This document shows, in pieces, positions 26,327 to 33,318 of a stretch of DNA of 64,000 nucleotides. Every line of letters begins with the position of its first letter. Position 1 is the first letter of the stretch. Position numbers and translations under genes: made by a program. Source of the stretch: Phocoenobacter atlanticus (lineage in GTDB: Bacteria; Pseudomonadota; Gammaproteobacteria; Enterobacterales; Pasteurellaceae); the NCBI RefSeq assembly GCF_030764225.1, contig NZ_JASAXH010000001.1, one strand, 5' to 3'. Under the pieces are notes generated by a model. That model saw nothing but the letters and a program-made list of their open reading frames with translations. It was not told the DNA's origin and searched no databases.

Positions 26327-26395
26327 ATGACATTTATCGTGGTTGATAAGCAAGGGCATTATAAATTATTTTGAAATGTTTTATATGATAGGCAA

Positions 26396-26426
26396 AAAAA
26401 ACGCTGATTATTTCTAATCAGCGTTT
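26396..26426 (-). terminator. Terminator of the tRNA-Asn/tRNA-Phe transcript
   Basis: AAACGCTGATTA and TAATCAGCGTTT form a 12-bp stem with a 4-base loop; on the minus strand a T-run follows. It is immediately downstream of tRNA-Asn. Confidence 0.92.
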
Positions 26427-26432
26427 AAAATA

Positions 26433-26508
26433 TGGCTCCTCCTGCTGGACTTGAACCAGCGACATATGGATTAACAGTCCACCGTTCTACCGACTGAACT
26501 AAGGAGGA
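26433..26508 (-). tRNA. tRNA-Asn (GTT)
   Basis: Full cloverleaf on the minus strand, with acceptor stem TCCTCCT/AGGAGGA, anticodon GTT, GGTTCAAGTCC T-arm and encoded CCA. Confidence 0.97.
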
Positions 26509-26513
26509 ATAGA

Positions 26514-26589
26514 TGGTGCCTCGAGGCGGAATCGAACCACCGACACGAGGATTTTCAATCCTCTGCTCTACCGACTGAGCTATCGAGGC
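26514..26589 (-). tRNA. tRNA-Phe (GAA)
   Basis: Full cloverleaf on the minus strand: acceptor GCCTCGA/TCGAGGC, anticodon GAA in ATTGAAAAT, GGTTCGATTCC T-arm and encoded CCA. It lies five bases upstream of tRNA-Asn on the same transcript. Confidence 0.97.
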
Positions 26590-26715
26590 ATCTCGTCGTT
26601 TGCGGAGCGTATTAAACCGTTTTTTCTTTCCTTCGTCAAATACTTTTTTTAAAAAAAACAAAAAAAACAGTTTAACAGATCGCTTTATATACAAATTGTA
26701 TAAAAAAACAATATT

Positions 26716-27786
26716 TTATCTTACCTTTTTATATTCTTCATACGCTTTATTTACTTTTAATAAATAATTTCTCGCTTGTGAAGATGGATGTGCAGTGGTT
26801 AAAATTCGATATACTGCACTTGGAGATAAATGATTAATTCTTTCAATGGCATCTGACTTATTTCTATCAAAAACTTTTAATACCGCTCCTGCACCACTAT
26901 TATAAGATGAAATCATTGCATAACGTTTTGAAACGGGATGAGTGATACCAGCTAAATATTCATTTTTCAAAATGTGTAAATAGTGTACTCCTGCATCAAT
27001 ATTCTTTTGTGGATTATAGAGATAATCACGACTTGGTTTTCCCCACTGTCCTTTATGTTCAAATACATCACGCCCAGCGGAACGAGGTACAACTTGCATT
27101 AAACCAATTGCGTTAGCATAACTTACAGCGTAAGGGTTAAAACTTGATTCGGTACGCATAATGGCTAAAATTAAATTAGGTTGAATATCATAAGTTTGAG
27201 ATGCTTGGCGAATAATAGGAAGATATTTTCTTGCACGAGCCTCTATATGATTTGCTATCATCATAATGGTGACATAAGTCACGGTTCGTCCATTTTTCAA
27301 ACGACGTTGCTTTAATTTATTCTGTAATAAATAAGTAGCAAAGTTATTTGCTATCATTATATTTGTTACAGGATGATTTAAGTGATCAACTACCTGTTCT
27401 TGTAAGAATGGACTGCTACTGATTGGTGTATCTCCTGCAGCAAAAAGATCGATGCCAGAAGCATCATTACCCATTAAAAGAGTATGAATAATCGCATTTC
27501 GTAAATGAGCTGTATTACCTAATGTTTCAATTGTAATACGCCCATCATCAAAACTAATATGTGAACGAGTATAAAATCGGTCGGTATATTTAACGTAATC
27601 TTTTTTACTGGCAACAAGTAACTCATTTACGCCCCAAATTTTATCGATATTACGTGAAAATTGTCCAGTTAAAATATCTAATCCACGTGTATCTTTAGTA
27701 TAAATCTGCGTCTTATTTTTATTTGAACTTCCACAAGCAACTAAAAAGGGAATAATCAGAAAAGCACAAAACTTTTTTATTTTCAT
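26716..27786 (-). CDS. mltC: Membrane-bound lytic murein transglycosylase C
   Basis: Outer-membrane lipoprotein that cleaves peptidoglycan glycan strands to 1,6-anhydro ends during wall turnover. The signal ends in LVAC with C18 lipidated. Of 356 residues, the N-terminal half is the MltC-specific domain (DUF3393-like) and the C-terminal half is the lysozyme-like SLT domain with the catalytic glutamate in MRTESSFNPYA, then AIGLMQVVP and YNSGAGAV. It is last in the conserved mutY-yggX-mltC cluster and begins right at the yggX stop. Confidence 0.95.
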   Translation of the reverse strand: MKIKKFCAFLIIPFLVACGSSNKNKTQIYTKDTRGLDILTGQFSRNIDKIWGVNELLVASKKDYVKYTDRFYTRSHISFDDGRITIETLGNTAHLRNAIIHTLLMGNDASGIDLFAAGDTPISSSPFLQEQVVDHLNHPVTNIMIANNFATYLLQNKLKQRRLKNGRTVTYVTIMMIANHIEARARKYLPIIRQASQTYDIQPNLILAIMRTESSFNPYAVSYANAIGLMQVVPRSAGRDVFEHKGQWGKPSRDYLYNPQKNIDAGVHYLHILKNEYLAGITHPVSKRYAMISSYNSGAGAVLKVFDRNKSDAIERINHLSPSAVYRILTTAHPSSQARNYLLKVNKAYEEYKKVR

Positions 27787-28059
27787 TTAGTGATCCTCAG
27801 GAACATAGCCTTCAATGTGAACATCTTTACCTTCAAATAGAAAGTTAACCATCTCTTGTTCTAATAATTTACGATGTTCAATATCCATCATATTTAATTT
27901 TTTTTCATTCACTAACATCGTTTGTTTTTTCATCCATTCAGACCACGCTTGCTTACTAATTGAATTAAAAATTCGTTGACCTAATTCTCCCGGATAAAGC
28001 TGAAAATCAAGACCTTCTGCTTCTTTTTTTAAGTACTCACAAAATACTTGACGAGCCAT
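27787..28059 (-). CDS. yggX: YggX, probable Fe(2+)-trafficking protein
   Basis: A 90-residue cytoplasmic protein linked in enteric bacteria to iron handling and protection of Fe-S proteins from oxidation. It has the family opening RQVFCEYLKKEAEGLDF with the single conserved Cys, YPGELGQRIF, SKQAWSEWMKKQTMLVNEKKL and the ending EGYVPEDH. It lies between mutY (itself an Fe-S enzyme) and mltC, fourteen bases after mutY. Confidence 0.96.
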   Translation of the reverse strand: MARQVFCEYLKKEAEGLDFQLYPGELGQRIFNSISKQAWSEWMKKQTMLVNEKKLNMMDIEHRKLLEQEMVNFLFEGKDVHIEGYVPEDH

Positions 28060-28073
28060 TGTTATACCTCTTT

Positions 28074-29168
28074 TTATTTATTCTTTAATTCATTTAAAAT
28101 TCGTTTGATAGGTGTTGCCAACCCTACCTCACTTGGATTTTCCAAATCATACCAATAATCTTGCTTTAAAGATATATTTACGCCATAAATTTCAGGTTTC
28201 TCTGCCACTTTAAGCGGTATGATGTGATGATTTTTTTGCAAATCTAAATTAACCAAAACGGGAATAATATCCAAATGAAAATGGCTAAATGTATGACGAA
28301 ATGCAACCTGCTGTTCTATTATAATTTGTAAATTTTTGTCATAAAGTGACCGCTTCAGATCTGCTAAGGTATCAAATTGAGGGAAAGCAAATAATCCACC
28401 CCATAACCCTTTATCTGCTCTTTTTTCCAATAAAACTTTTGAGCCTTGTTTTAAAATAAGGAAATAACGCTGTTTTTCAGGCAATACTTTCTTTGGTTTT
28501 TTGGTTGGATATTGCTCCCAAAGTTGCATTTTATTTGTTTTACAATCTTTTTCTACAGGACAAAGGTTGCACTTTGGTTTAGTTCGAGTACAAACCATTG
28601 CACCTAAATCCATCATTGCTTGATTAAAATCAGTTACTCCTTTATTAGGTGTGATTTGTGTAGAAAGTTCCCATAATTTATTTTCAACCGCTTTTTTTCC
28701 ACTCCAGCCCTCAACCATAAAAAAACGAGTCAATACTCGCTTTACATTACCATCTAAAATGGGGTGAGGTTCTCCTAAAACGGAAGATAAGATTGCACCT
28801 GCCGTACTTCTTCCAATACCAGATAATGCTAATACATCCTTAAAATCAGTAGGAAACTGACCTTCAAATTCATCTCGAATTTGAACAGCTGCCTTGTGTA
28901 AATTTCTTGCTCTGGCGTAATAACCAAGCCCTGTCCATAGATGCAAAACCTCATCAATATTGGCATTCGCTAAGTCAACAACGGTGGGAAAGCGAGCAAT
29001 AAATCGCTCAAAATAAGGGATAACAGTGGCAACTTGAGTTTGTTGTAACATCACTTCTGAAAGCCATACACTGTAAAGCGTCTTATTGTGTTGCCAAGGT
29101 AAATTTTTGCGACCGTATTGCTGATACCATTTCAATACAGGTTCTGCAAAACAAAAATCTGACTTCAT
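28074..29168 (-). CDS. mutY: A/G-specific adenine glycosylase MutY
   Basis: Removes adenine paired with 8-oxoguanine or guanine, preventing G:C to T:A mutation. The 364 residues have the HhH-GPD core with SEVMLQQTQV (E38 as catalytic acid), the hairpin LSGIGRSTAGAIL, and ILDGNVKRVLTR with the catalytic Asp. An Fe-S loop with spacing C-X6-C-X2-C-X5-C (CTRTKPKCNLCPVEKDC) follows, then a C-terminal NUDIX-like domain that recognises 8-oxoG. Several USS cores lie inside the gene. First gene of the mutY-yggX-mltC group. Confidence 0.97.
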   Translation of the reverse strand: MKSDFCFAEPVLKWYQQYGRKNLPWQHNKTLYSVWLSEVMLQQTQVATVIPYFERFIARFPTVVDLANANIDEVLHLWTGLGYYARARNLHKAAVQIRDEFEGQFPTDFKDVLALSGIGRSTAGAILSSVLGEPHPILDGNVKRVLTRFFMVEGWSGKKAVENKLWELSTQITPNKGVTDFNQAMMDLGAMVCTRTKPKCNLCPVEKDCKTNKMQLWEQYPTKKPKKVLPEKQRYFLILKQGSKVLLEKRADKGLWGGLFAFPQFDTLADLKRSLYDKNLQIIIEQQVAFRHTFSHFHLDIIPVLVNLDLQKNHHIIPLKVAEKPEIYGVNISLKQDYWYDLENPSEVGLATPIKRILNELKNK

Positions 29169-29193
29169 TTGAATAAATACTTAATCACTAAAA

Positions 29194-29439
29194 CTAAGTA
29201 TCTAACTTAGATTGTATTAATTTAACCATCTGTTGCATTGCTTCCTGTGGTGCTTGTTCTTGATTCATTAACCAACGAAACAGTTCAGGATCTGTAAATT
29301 TTAACATTTCCACAAAGGTATTTTGTTGTTCTTGTGACAAATTATCAAAATGATTTTTATAAAATGGCATTATCATTTCATCTAATTCACGCATACCACG
29401 ACGGCATTCCCACTCAATTCTAAAACGATTAAAACTCAT
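29194..29439 (-). CDS. sdhE: SdhE, FAD assembly factor
   Basis: An 81-residue helical protein of the SdhE/YgfY family that helps attach FAD covalently to succinate dehydrogenase or fumarate reductase flavoproteins. The defining RGxxE motif is present in RRGMRELD. The ATG overlaps the ispH stop (TAATG), so translation is coupled. In Pasteurellaceae fumarate reductase is the more likely client, which is an inference. Confidence 0.9.
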   Translation of the reverse strand: MSFNRFRIEWECRRGMRELDEMIMPFYKNHFDNLSQEQQNTFVEMLKFTDPELFRWLMNQEQAPQEAMQQMVKLIQSKLDT

Positions 29440-30383
29440 TATTTTACCTCTTTTATTCTAAGCTCTTTGGGTACTTCAAAAATAGTATTTTCTTCACAGC
29501 CCTCTAATTCTTTGATCGTATTTGCACCGAGAGATTTTAAATGTGAAACAACGGATTGTACCAACACTTCTGGTGCAGATGCCCCTGCGGTAATACCGAT
29601 GGTTTCCACATTTTCAAGCCAATTTGGATCAATGTCTTCTGCCCCATCAATTAATTTTGCAGGTGTTCCCATTCGAGAAGCTAATTCAGCTAAACGGTTA
29701 GAATTAGAAGAGTTTTTAGACCCCACTACTAACACCAGTTGTGATTGTTGTGCTAAATCTCGAACTGCTTGCTGGCGGTTTGTGGTGGCATAACAAATAT
29801 CATTTTTACGAGGACCTTTAATAGCTGGATATTTTTGCTTTAATTCTTCAATTACATCAATAGTATCATCAATGGATAATGTGGTTTGAGTCATAAAAGC
29901 CAAACTGTCATCTTCATTTACAGATAATTTTGCGACATCTTCGACAGATTCAACCAAATAAATTCCACCCTCTTGATTATCATATTGTCCCATTGTGCCT
30001 TCTACTTCGGGGTGACCCTCGTGTCCAATCAAAATCGCTTTCGTCCCTTTTCGGCTTGCTCTTGCTACTTGCATATGAACTTTGGTCACTAAAGGACAAG
30101 TTGCATCAAACACTTTTAAATTACGACTTTTTGCTTCATTTCGTACGGCTTGAGACACACCGTGGGCGGAAAAAATCACAATCGCATCATCAGGTACATC
30201 ATCGAGTTCCTCAACAAAAATTGCCCCTTTCTGCTTTAATCCTTCCACCACAAAGCGATTATGTACCACTTCGTGACGTACATAAATTGGTGCACCGTGA
30301 ATTTCTAAGGCTAATTCCACAATAGAAATAGCACGATCAACCCCCGCACAAAAGCCTCTAGGATTAGCTAATAAAATTTTCAT
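29439..30383 (-). CDS. ispH: 4-hydroxy-3-methylbut-2-enyl diphosphate reductase
   Basis: Last step of the MEP isoprenoid pathway, giving IPP and DMAPP with a 4Fe-4S cluster. The 314 residues hold the three cluster cysteines: C12 in PRGFCAGVDRA, the Cys of DATCPLVTKVH, and the Cys of NDICYATTNRQ. The catalytic TQTTLSIDDT and GSKNSSNS substrate loop are also visible. It lies directly after lspA with no spacer and overlaps sdhE by one base. Confidence 0.97.
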   Translation of the reverse strand: MKILLANPRGFCAGVDRAISIVELALEIHGAPIYVRHEVVHNRFVVEGLKQKGAIFVEELDDVPDDAIVIFSAHGVSQAVRNEAKSRNLKVFDATCPLVTKVHMQVARASRKGTKAILIGHEGHPEVEGTMGQYDNQEGGIYLVESVEDVAKLSVNEDDSLAFMTQTTLSIDDTIDVIEELKQKYPAIKGPRKNDICYATTNRQQAVRDLAQQSQLVLVVGSKNSSNSNRLAELASRMGTPAKLIDGAEDIDPNWLENVETIGITAGASAPEVLVQSVVSHLKSLGANTIKELEGCEENTIFEVPKELRIKEVK

Positions 30384-30884
30384 TTAATCACTCTTTTTCT
30401 GTTTTTTTCCATCTAAAAAACTTTCTAGGATCAACAATCCCGCCCCCATCACAATACCAATATCGGCAATATTAAAAACAGGATAATGATAAATATCCCA
30501 ATAAAAATCTAAAAAATCAACTACATAGCCGTTATATAAACGATCAATTCCATTTGCTAATGCACCACCAATAATCAACGCATAAGCACTATTTGAAAGC
30601 TTTTGTGAATAACGATTTTTGCTTAATAATACGATCAACACCGTAGAAATAATGACCGCTAAACTAATAAAAACGTATTTTTGCCAACCTGAATGTTCTG
30701 CTAAAAAGCTAAACGCCGCCCCAGTGTTACGTACATAAGTTAAATTAAAGATAGGTAAAAGAGTGATGCTCTCATAAAGTGCAAAACTTTTTACCACTAA
30801 ATATTTGGTCAATAAATCAACCACAAGTACGACTACACTTAACCAAAGCCAATAAACGCCTGATTTTTCTGTTATTTTATTCAT
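30384..30884 (-). CDS. lspA: Lipoprotein signal peptidase (signal peptidase II)
   Basis: Inner-membrane aspartyl protease that cuts signal peptides from prolipoproteins before the lipid-modified cysteine. The 166 residues contain four hydrophobic segments, NTGAAFSF, and the catalytic aspartates D123 (in VVDFLDFYW) and D141 (in FNIADIGI). Clients visible in this window include MltC, the two Slam-linked lipoproteins, the 168-residue lipoprotein and ApbE. It follows glnB by three bases and abuts ispH. Confidence 0.96.
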   Translation of the reverse strand: MNKITEKSGVYWLWLSVVVLVVDLLTKYLVVKSFALYESITLLPIFNLTYVRNTGAAFSFLAEHSGWQKYVFISLAVIISTVLIVLLSKNRYSQKLSNSAYALIIGGALANGIDRLYNGYVVDFLDFYWDIYHYPVFNIADIGIVMGAGLLILESFLDGKKQKKSD

Positions 30885-30887
30885 TAA

Positions 30888-31226
30888 TTAAATAGCCTCT
30901 TCATTTTCTTCACTAGTACGAATACGGATGACTCGCTCAATATCGGAGATAAAAATTTTACCATCACCAATTTTTCCAGTCTGTGCGGTTTCAATAATAG
31001 CTTCAATGCAAGGTTCAACTAAATCATCGGTTACCACAATCTCTAGCTTAACTTTTGGCATAAAATCAATCGCATATTCTGCACCACGATAGAGCTCAGT
31101 ATGTCCTTTTTGACGTCCAAAGCCTTTTACTTCGGTCACCGTCATTCCTGTAATTCCAATATCAGATAATGATTCACGCACATCATCAAGTTTAAATGGT
31201 TTGATTATTGCTTCTATTTTTTTCAT
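30888..31226 (-). CDS. glnB: Nitrogen regulatory protein P-II
   Basis: Signal protein of 112 residues that reports 2-oxoglutarate, ATP/ADP and glutamine status to glutamine synthetase adenylylation and NtrB. The T-loop carries Y51 in YRGAEY for uridylylation, with TGKIGDGKIF and IRIRT at the C-terminus. The ending EENEEAI resembles GlnB more than GlnK, and no amtB is adjacent. I start at MKKIEAIIKPF, the family start; five codons upstream is another ATG. A USS lies just upstream. Confidence 0.93.
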   Translation of the reverse strand: MKKIEAIIKPFKLDDVRESLSDIGITGMTVTEVKGFGRQKGHTELYRGAEYAIDFMPKVKLEIVVTDDLVEPCIEAIIETAQTGKIGDGKIFISDIERVIRIRTSEENEEAI

Positions 31227-31404
31227 CGTCTTATCATTCATTTAGTGGCTAACGGGAGGGATTATAATACATAAGCGGTCAGATTTTTATAAAAATTTAC
31301 CAAATTTAGATATAAGTAGTTGAGAAATCTATAAGATTATAATTTCTGTTTTGACGTATCGATCACATTTTTAAAAAATTTATTATGTAACTATTGCCAA
31401 ATCG

Positions 31405-31414
31405 TTTTTTTTTT
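31405..31414. repeat. Poly-T tract (10 T) upstream of the first surface lipoprotein
   Basis: A run of ten T ends in TTGCAC, a possible -35 element, about 47 bases before the start codon. Homopolymer runs of this length can slip in replication. No good -10 is seen at ideal spacing, so the promoter assignment is weak. Confidence 0.55.
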
Positions 31415-31461
31415 GCACAATCCGATCGATTTTTAATCTAAGAAAATAACAGAGGTTTATT

Positions 31462-32196
31462 ATGAAAAAAACATTATTAGTAATTGCAATATCAACGGTT
31501 TTAACTGCTTGTGGAAGTGGTGGCAGTGGTGGCAGTGGTGGAAGTAATTCTAACAACAAAGTAGTTGATACTAAAAAGGATACACAAACGACAAATCCAA
31601 TCGTTAATAACGATACGACCAAGAAAGATACAACCCTAAAAGGTGTGGTGCTAAAGGATATCTCTAAGGCAGATATAAATAAATTTGAGCTTAATGGTAA
31701 AACAATTATGTTAATGCCTAATGGTTTTAATGTAGCACGTTTCCTTACTAACAGTGGTGGTAGCTTTAATGGTGATACCTTAACTAAGTCTGTGAGTGGT
31801 ACAAAATATGCTGAAACACGTTTTGGTATCTTAGCACCTGATAATGCAGATGTTATTGGATTTAGCCAAGGTAAAGTAACAGCAGTGAAAGATATGCCAA
31901 CTAAGAATGCAGTCGTTAAATATCTTGGTGATTTTGTTGTTTATGAAAATAAGGAATTTGAAACAGGTACCGTTGATATTGATGTAAATTTTGGACTTAA
32001 AAATATTAAGATTGATGCCTTTGCAGATGGTTCGGATAAAGTAATTAAAACAGCAAAAGGTACAATTTCAGGAAACCAATTTACTGTTGACTCAGGAAAA
32101 GGTAAAGGTCAATTTTATGGCTCAAAAGCTGCTGAGCTAAGCGGTGTTTATAAAGATGGTGATATCGTAGCAAGTTTTGGAGCTAAAAAACAATAA
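31462..32196 (+). CDS. Slam-dependent surface lipoprotein, first paralogue
   Basis: A 244-residue lipoprotein precursor. The signal ends in VLTAC (C17), followed by a glycine-serine linker (GSGGSGGSGGS) and a Lys/Thr/Asn-rich stretch to about residue 58. The rest looks like the TbpB-type handle and eight-strand barrel carried by Slam clients. Shared marks with the next protein are SGTKYAETRFG, the DMPTKNAVVKYLGDF segment, IDVNFGLK, and a C-terminal QFYGSKAAELSGVY...FGAKK. A Slam exporter gene lies two genes downstream. The ligand (heme, metal or host protein) cannot be told from sequence. A good ribosome site (AGAGG) precedes the ATG. Confidence 0.82.
   Translation: MKKTLLVIAISTVLTACGSGGSGGSGGSNSNNKVVDTKKDTQTTNPIVNNDTTKKDTTLKGVVLKDISKADINKFELNGKTIMLMPNGFNVARFLTNSGGSFNGDTLTKSVSGTKYAETRFGILAPDNADVIGFSQGKVTAVKDMPTKNAVVKYLGDFVVYENKEFETGTVDIDVNFGLKNIKIDAFADGSDKVIKTAKGTISGNQFTVDSGKGKGQFYGSKAAELSGVYKDGDIVASFGAKKQ
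31513..31545 (+). repeat. In-frame 9-bp tandem repeat in the lipoprotein linker
   Basis: Units GGAAGTGGT, GGCAGTGGT, GGCAGTGGT, then a partial GGAAGT, coding Gly-Ser-Gly repeats directly after the lipidated cysteine. Copy number changes would lengthen or shorten the tether without breaking the frame. Confidence 0.85.
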
Positions 32197-32230
32197 CCAA
32201 GCGGTACGATTTATATCAAAATTTACCAAA
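32194..32230 (+). repeat. 37-bp USS-bearing repeat, copy 1 (gene end)
   Basis: Begins at the stop codon of the first lipoprotein gene and includes CCAAGCGGTACG and the A/T arm AAAATTTACCAAA. The copy after the second lipoprotein gene differs at a single position. Confidence 0.9.
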
Positions 32231-32381
32231 TAAATTAACAGGGGAGCTTGCTCCCTTGTTTTGTCATTGTCTGTCCATCAATGAGTTTGTCCCTTTATTT
32301 ATTTTAAATAGTTATTGATAAAACTCGTTATTTTTGTACAATCACTGATAGTTTTTGGTGTATTTTAATATAGGGCTTATT

Positions 32382-33203
32382 ATGAAAAAATTAGTATTAG
32401 TAACAGCGATATCTTTAGTTTTAACCGCTTGTGGTAGTAGTGGAGGCGGTAACAGTGGTTCTGCTGATAACATAAAATCTGCTAAGGTTGAAGGTGTTTT
32501 ATTCGCTTATGATTTACAAAATCCTGTTAAGAAGCAATCAAAAGATCCTGCTGGAGATATTACCGAATATGACGATTATGAGTTAAAAATGACCCGATTA
32601 TCTAAAGATAAGGATATTAACCACATTCAAATCAACTCAGTATCTATTCAATTAGAGCCTAATGGAGATGAAAAATATACAGATTATTATGATGAGACTG
32701 GAATGGATACAGTAAAAGTGGGTCAGGTTTTACGTTCTGTTACAAGTGGTAATACGTATAAATATATGCGTTTTGGTCAGCATAGTACTTATGATTATGA
32801 TCCAAATAATCCAGCAGATCATAATGATGATCAACAAACATTTGGAATATTTGTACAAGGCTATGCTACTCAAAATATGCCAACCGCAGATGCAGGTATC
32901 GTGACTTATACAGGTGATGCTTATGGTGGAACTGAAGCACTTACTAAAGGTAAAAGTAAGATCGATGTCAACTTTGGAAATAAAACGTTGAAAGGAACAT
33001 TGTCTGATTGGCAAAATTATAAGTTCTTGGCTGAAGAAGATAAAGCACAACCTATTCATTTTAGTGCCAATATTAAAGGTAATAAATTTGAAGGACAAAA
33101 TGTAAAAGGTAACTTCTTTGGAGATAATGCAGCTGAAGTGGGAGGTATTTATTATAATAAGCAAAAAAAAGAAGGCGCGATTTTTGGAGCTAAAAGACCG
33201 TAA
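32382..33203 (+). CDS. Slam-dependent surface lipoprotein, second paralogue
   Basis: A 273-residue lipoprotein precursor. The signal ends in VLTAC (C17), followed by a short Gly/Ser/Asn linker. The body contains an Asp/Tyr-rich region absent from the first paralogue (YDYDPNNPADHNDDQQ, about residues 136-151) and then shares its marks: SGNTYKYMRFG, ATQNMPTADAGIVTYTGDA, IDVNFGNKTL, GNFFGDNAAEVGGIY and FGAKR at the end. The start is the ATG giving MKKLVLVTA; upstream codons do not look like a signal. The lipobox codons for Thr-Ala-Cys are a perfect reverse-complement USS (ACCGCTTGT). Probable cargo of the downstream Slam. Confidence 0.82.
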   Translation: MKKLVLVTAISLVLTACGSSGGGNSGSADNIKSAKVEGVLFAYDLQNPVKKQSKDPAGDITEYDDYELKMTRLSKDKDINHIQINSVSIQLEPNGDEKYTDYYDETGMDTVKVGQVLRSVTSGNTYKYMRFGQHSTYDYDPNNPADHNDDQQTFGIFVQGYATQNMPTADAGIVTYTGDAYGGTEALTKGKSKIDVNFGNKTLKGTLSDWQNYKFLAEEDKAQPIHFSANIKGNKFEGQNVKGNFFGDNAAEVGGIYYNKQKKEGAIFGAKRP

Positions 33204-33237
33204 CCAAGCGGTACGATTTATATAAAAATTTACCAAA
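33201..33237 (+). repeat. 37-bp USS-bearing repeat, copy 2 (gene end)
   Basis: Matches copy 1 at 36 of 37 positions by eye and again begins at a lipoprotein stop codon. The identity continues upstream into the final FGAK codons. Confidence 0.9.
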
Positions 33238-33247
33238 AAACATTGTT

Positions 33248-33275
33248 GTAGAGACGTAGTATGCTACGTCTCTAC
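33248..33275. repeat. Perfect 12-bp palindromic hairpin before slam
   Basis: GTAGAGACGTAG, the loop TATG, then CTACGTCTCTAC. GC-rich for this genome and with no T-run after it. It looks like a REP- or MITE-type palindrome and sits between the cargo genes and the exporter gene, where it could lower readthrough. Confidence 0.85.
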
Positions 33276-33318
33276 GATATGAATGATATTAAAAGCTTAA
33301 TTAAATAAAAGAATTTAA

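Noticed and set aside
26425..26694. Open frame spanning tRNA-Asn and tRNA-Phe on the minus strand
   Set aside because: It translates two tRNA genes; the repeated SVE-type wording comes from the tRNA sequences, not from a protein.
31513..31545. Short direct repeats that might suggest a CRISPR array
   Set aside because: The units are 9 bp, contiguous and in frame in a Gly/Ser linker; no spacers and no cas genes. No CRISPR array was seen anywhere in the window.
32300..32345. Possible Fur box upstream of the second surface lipoprotein (TTATTGATAAAAC)
   Set aside because: Matches only part of the 19-bp consensus and the other half is missing; AT-rich DNA gives such hits by chance.
32730..33236. 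A 168-codon open frame antisense to the second surface lipoprotein
   Set aside because: Ile/Phe-rich shadow of the real gene, without a ribosome site; the plus-strand gene has signal peptide, lipobox and paralogue support.
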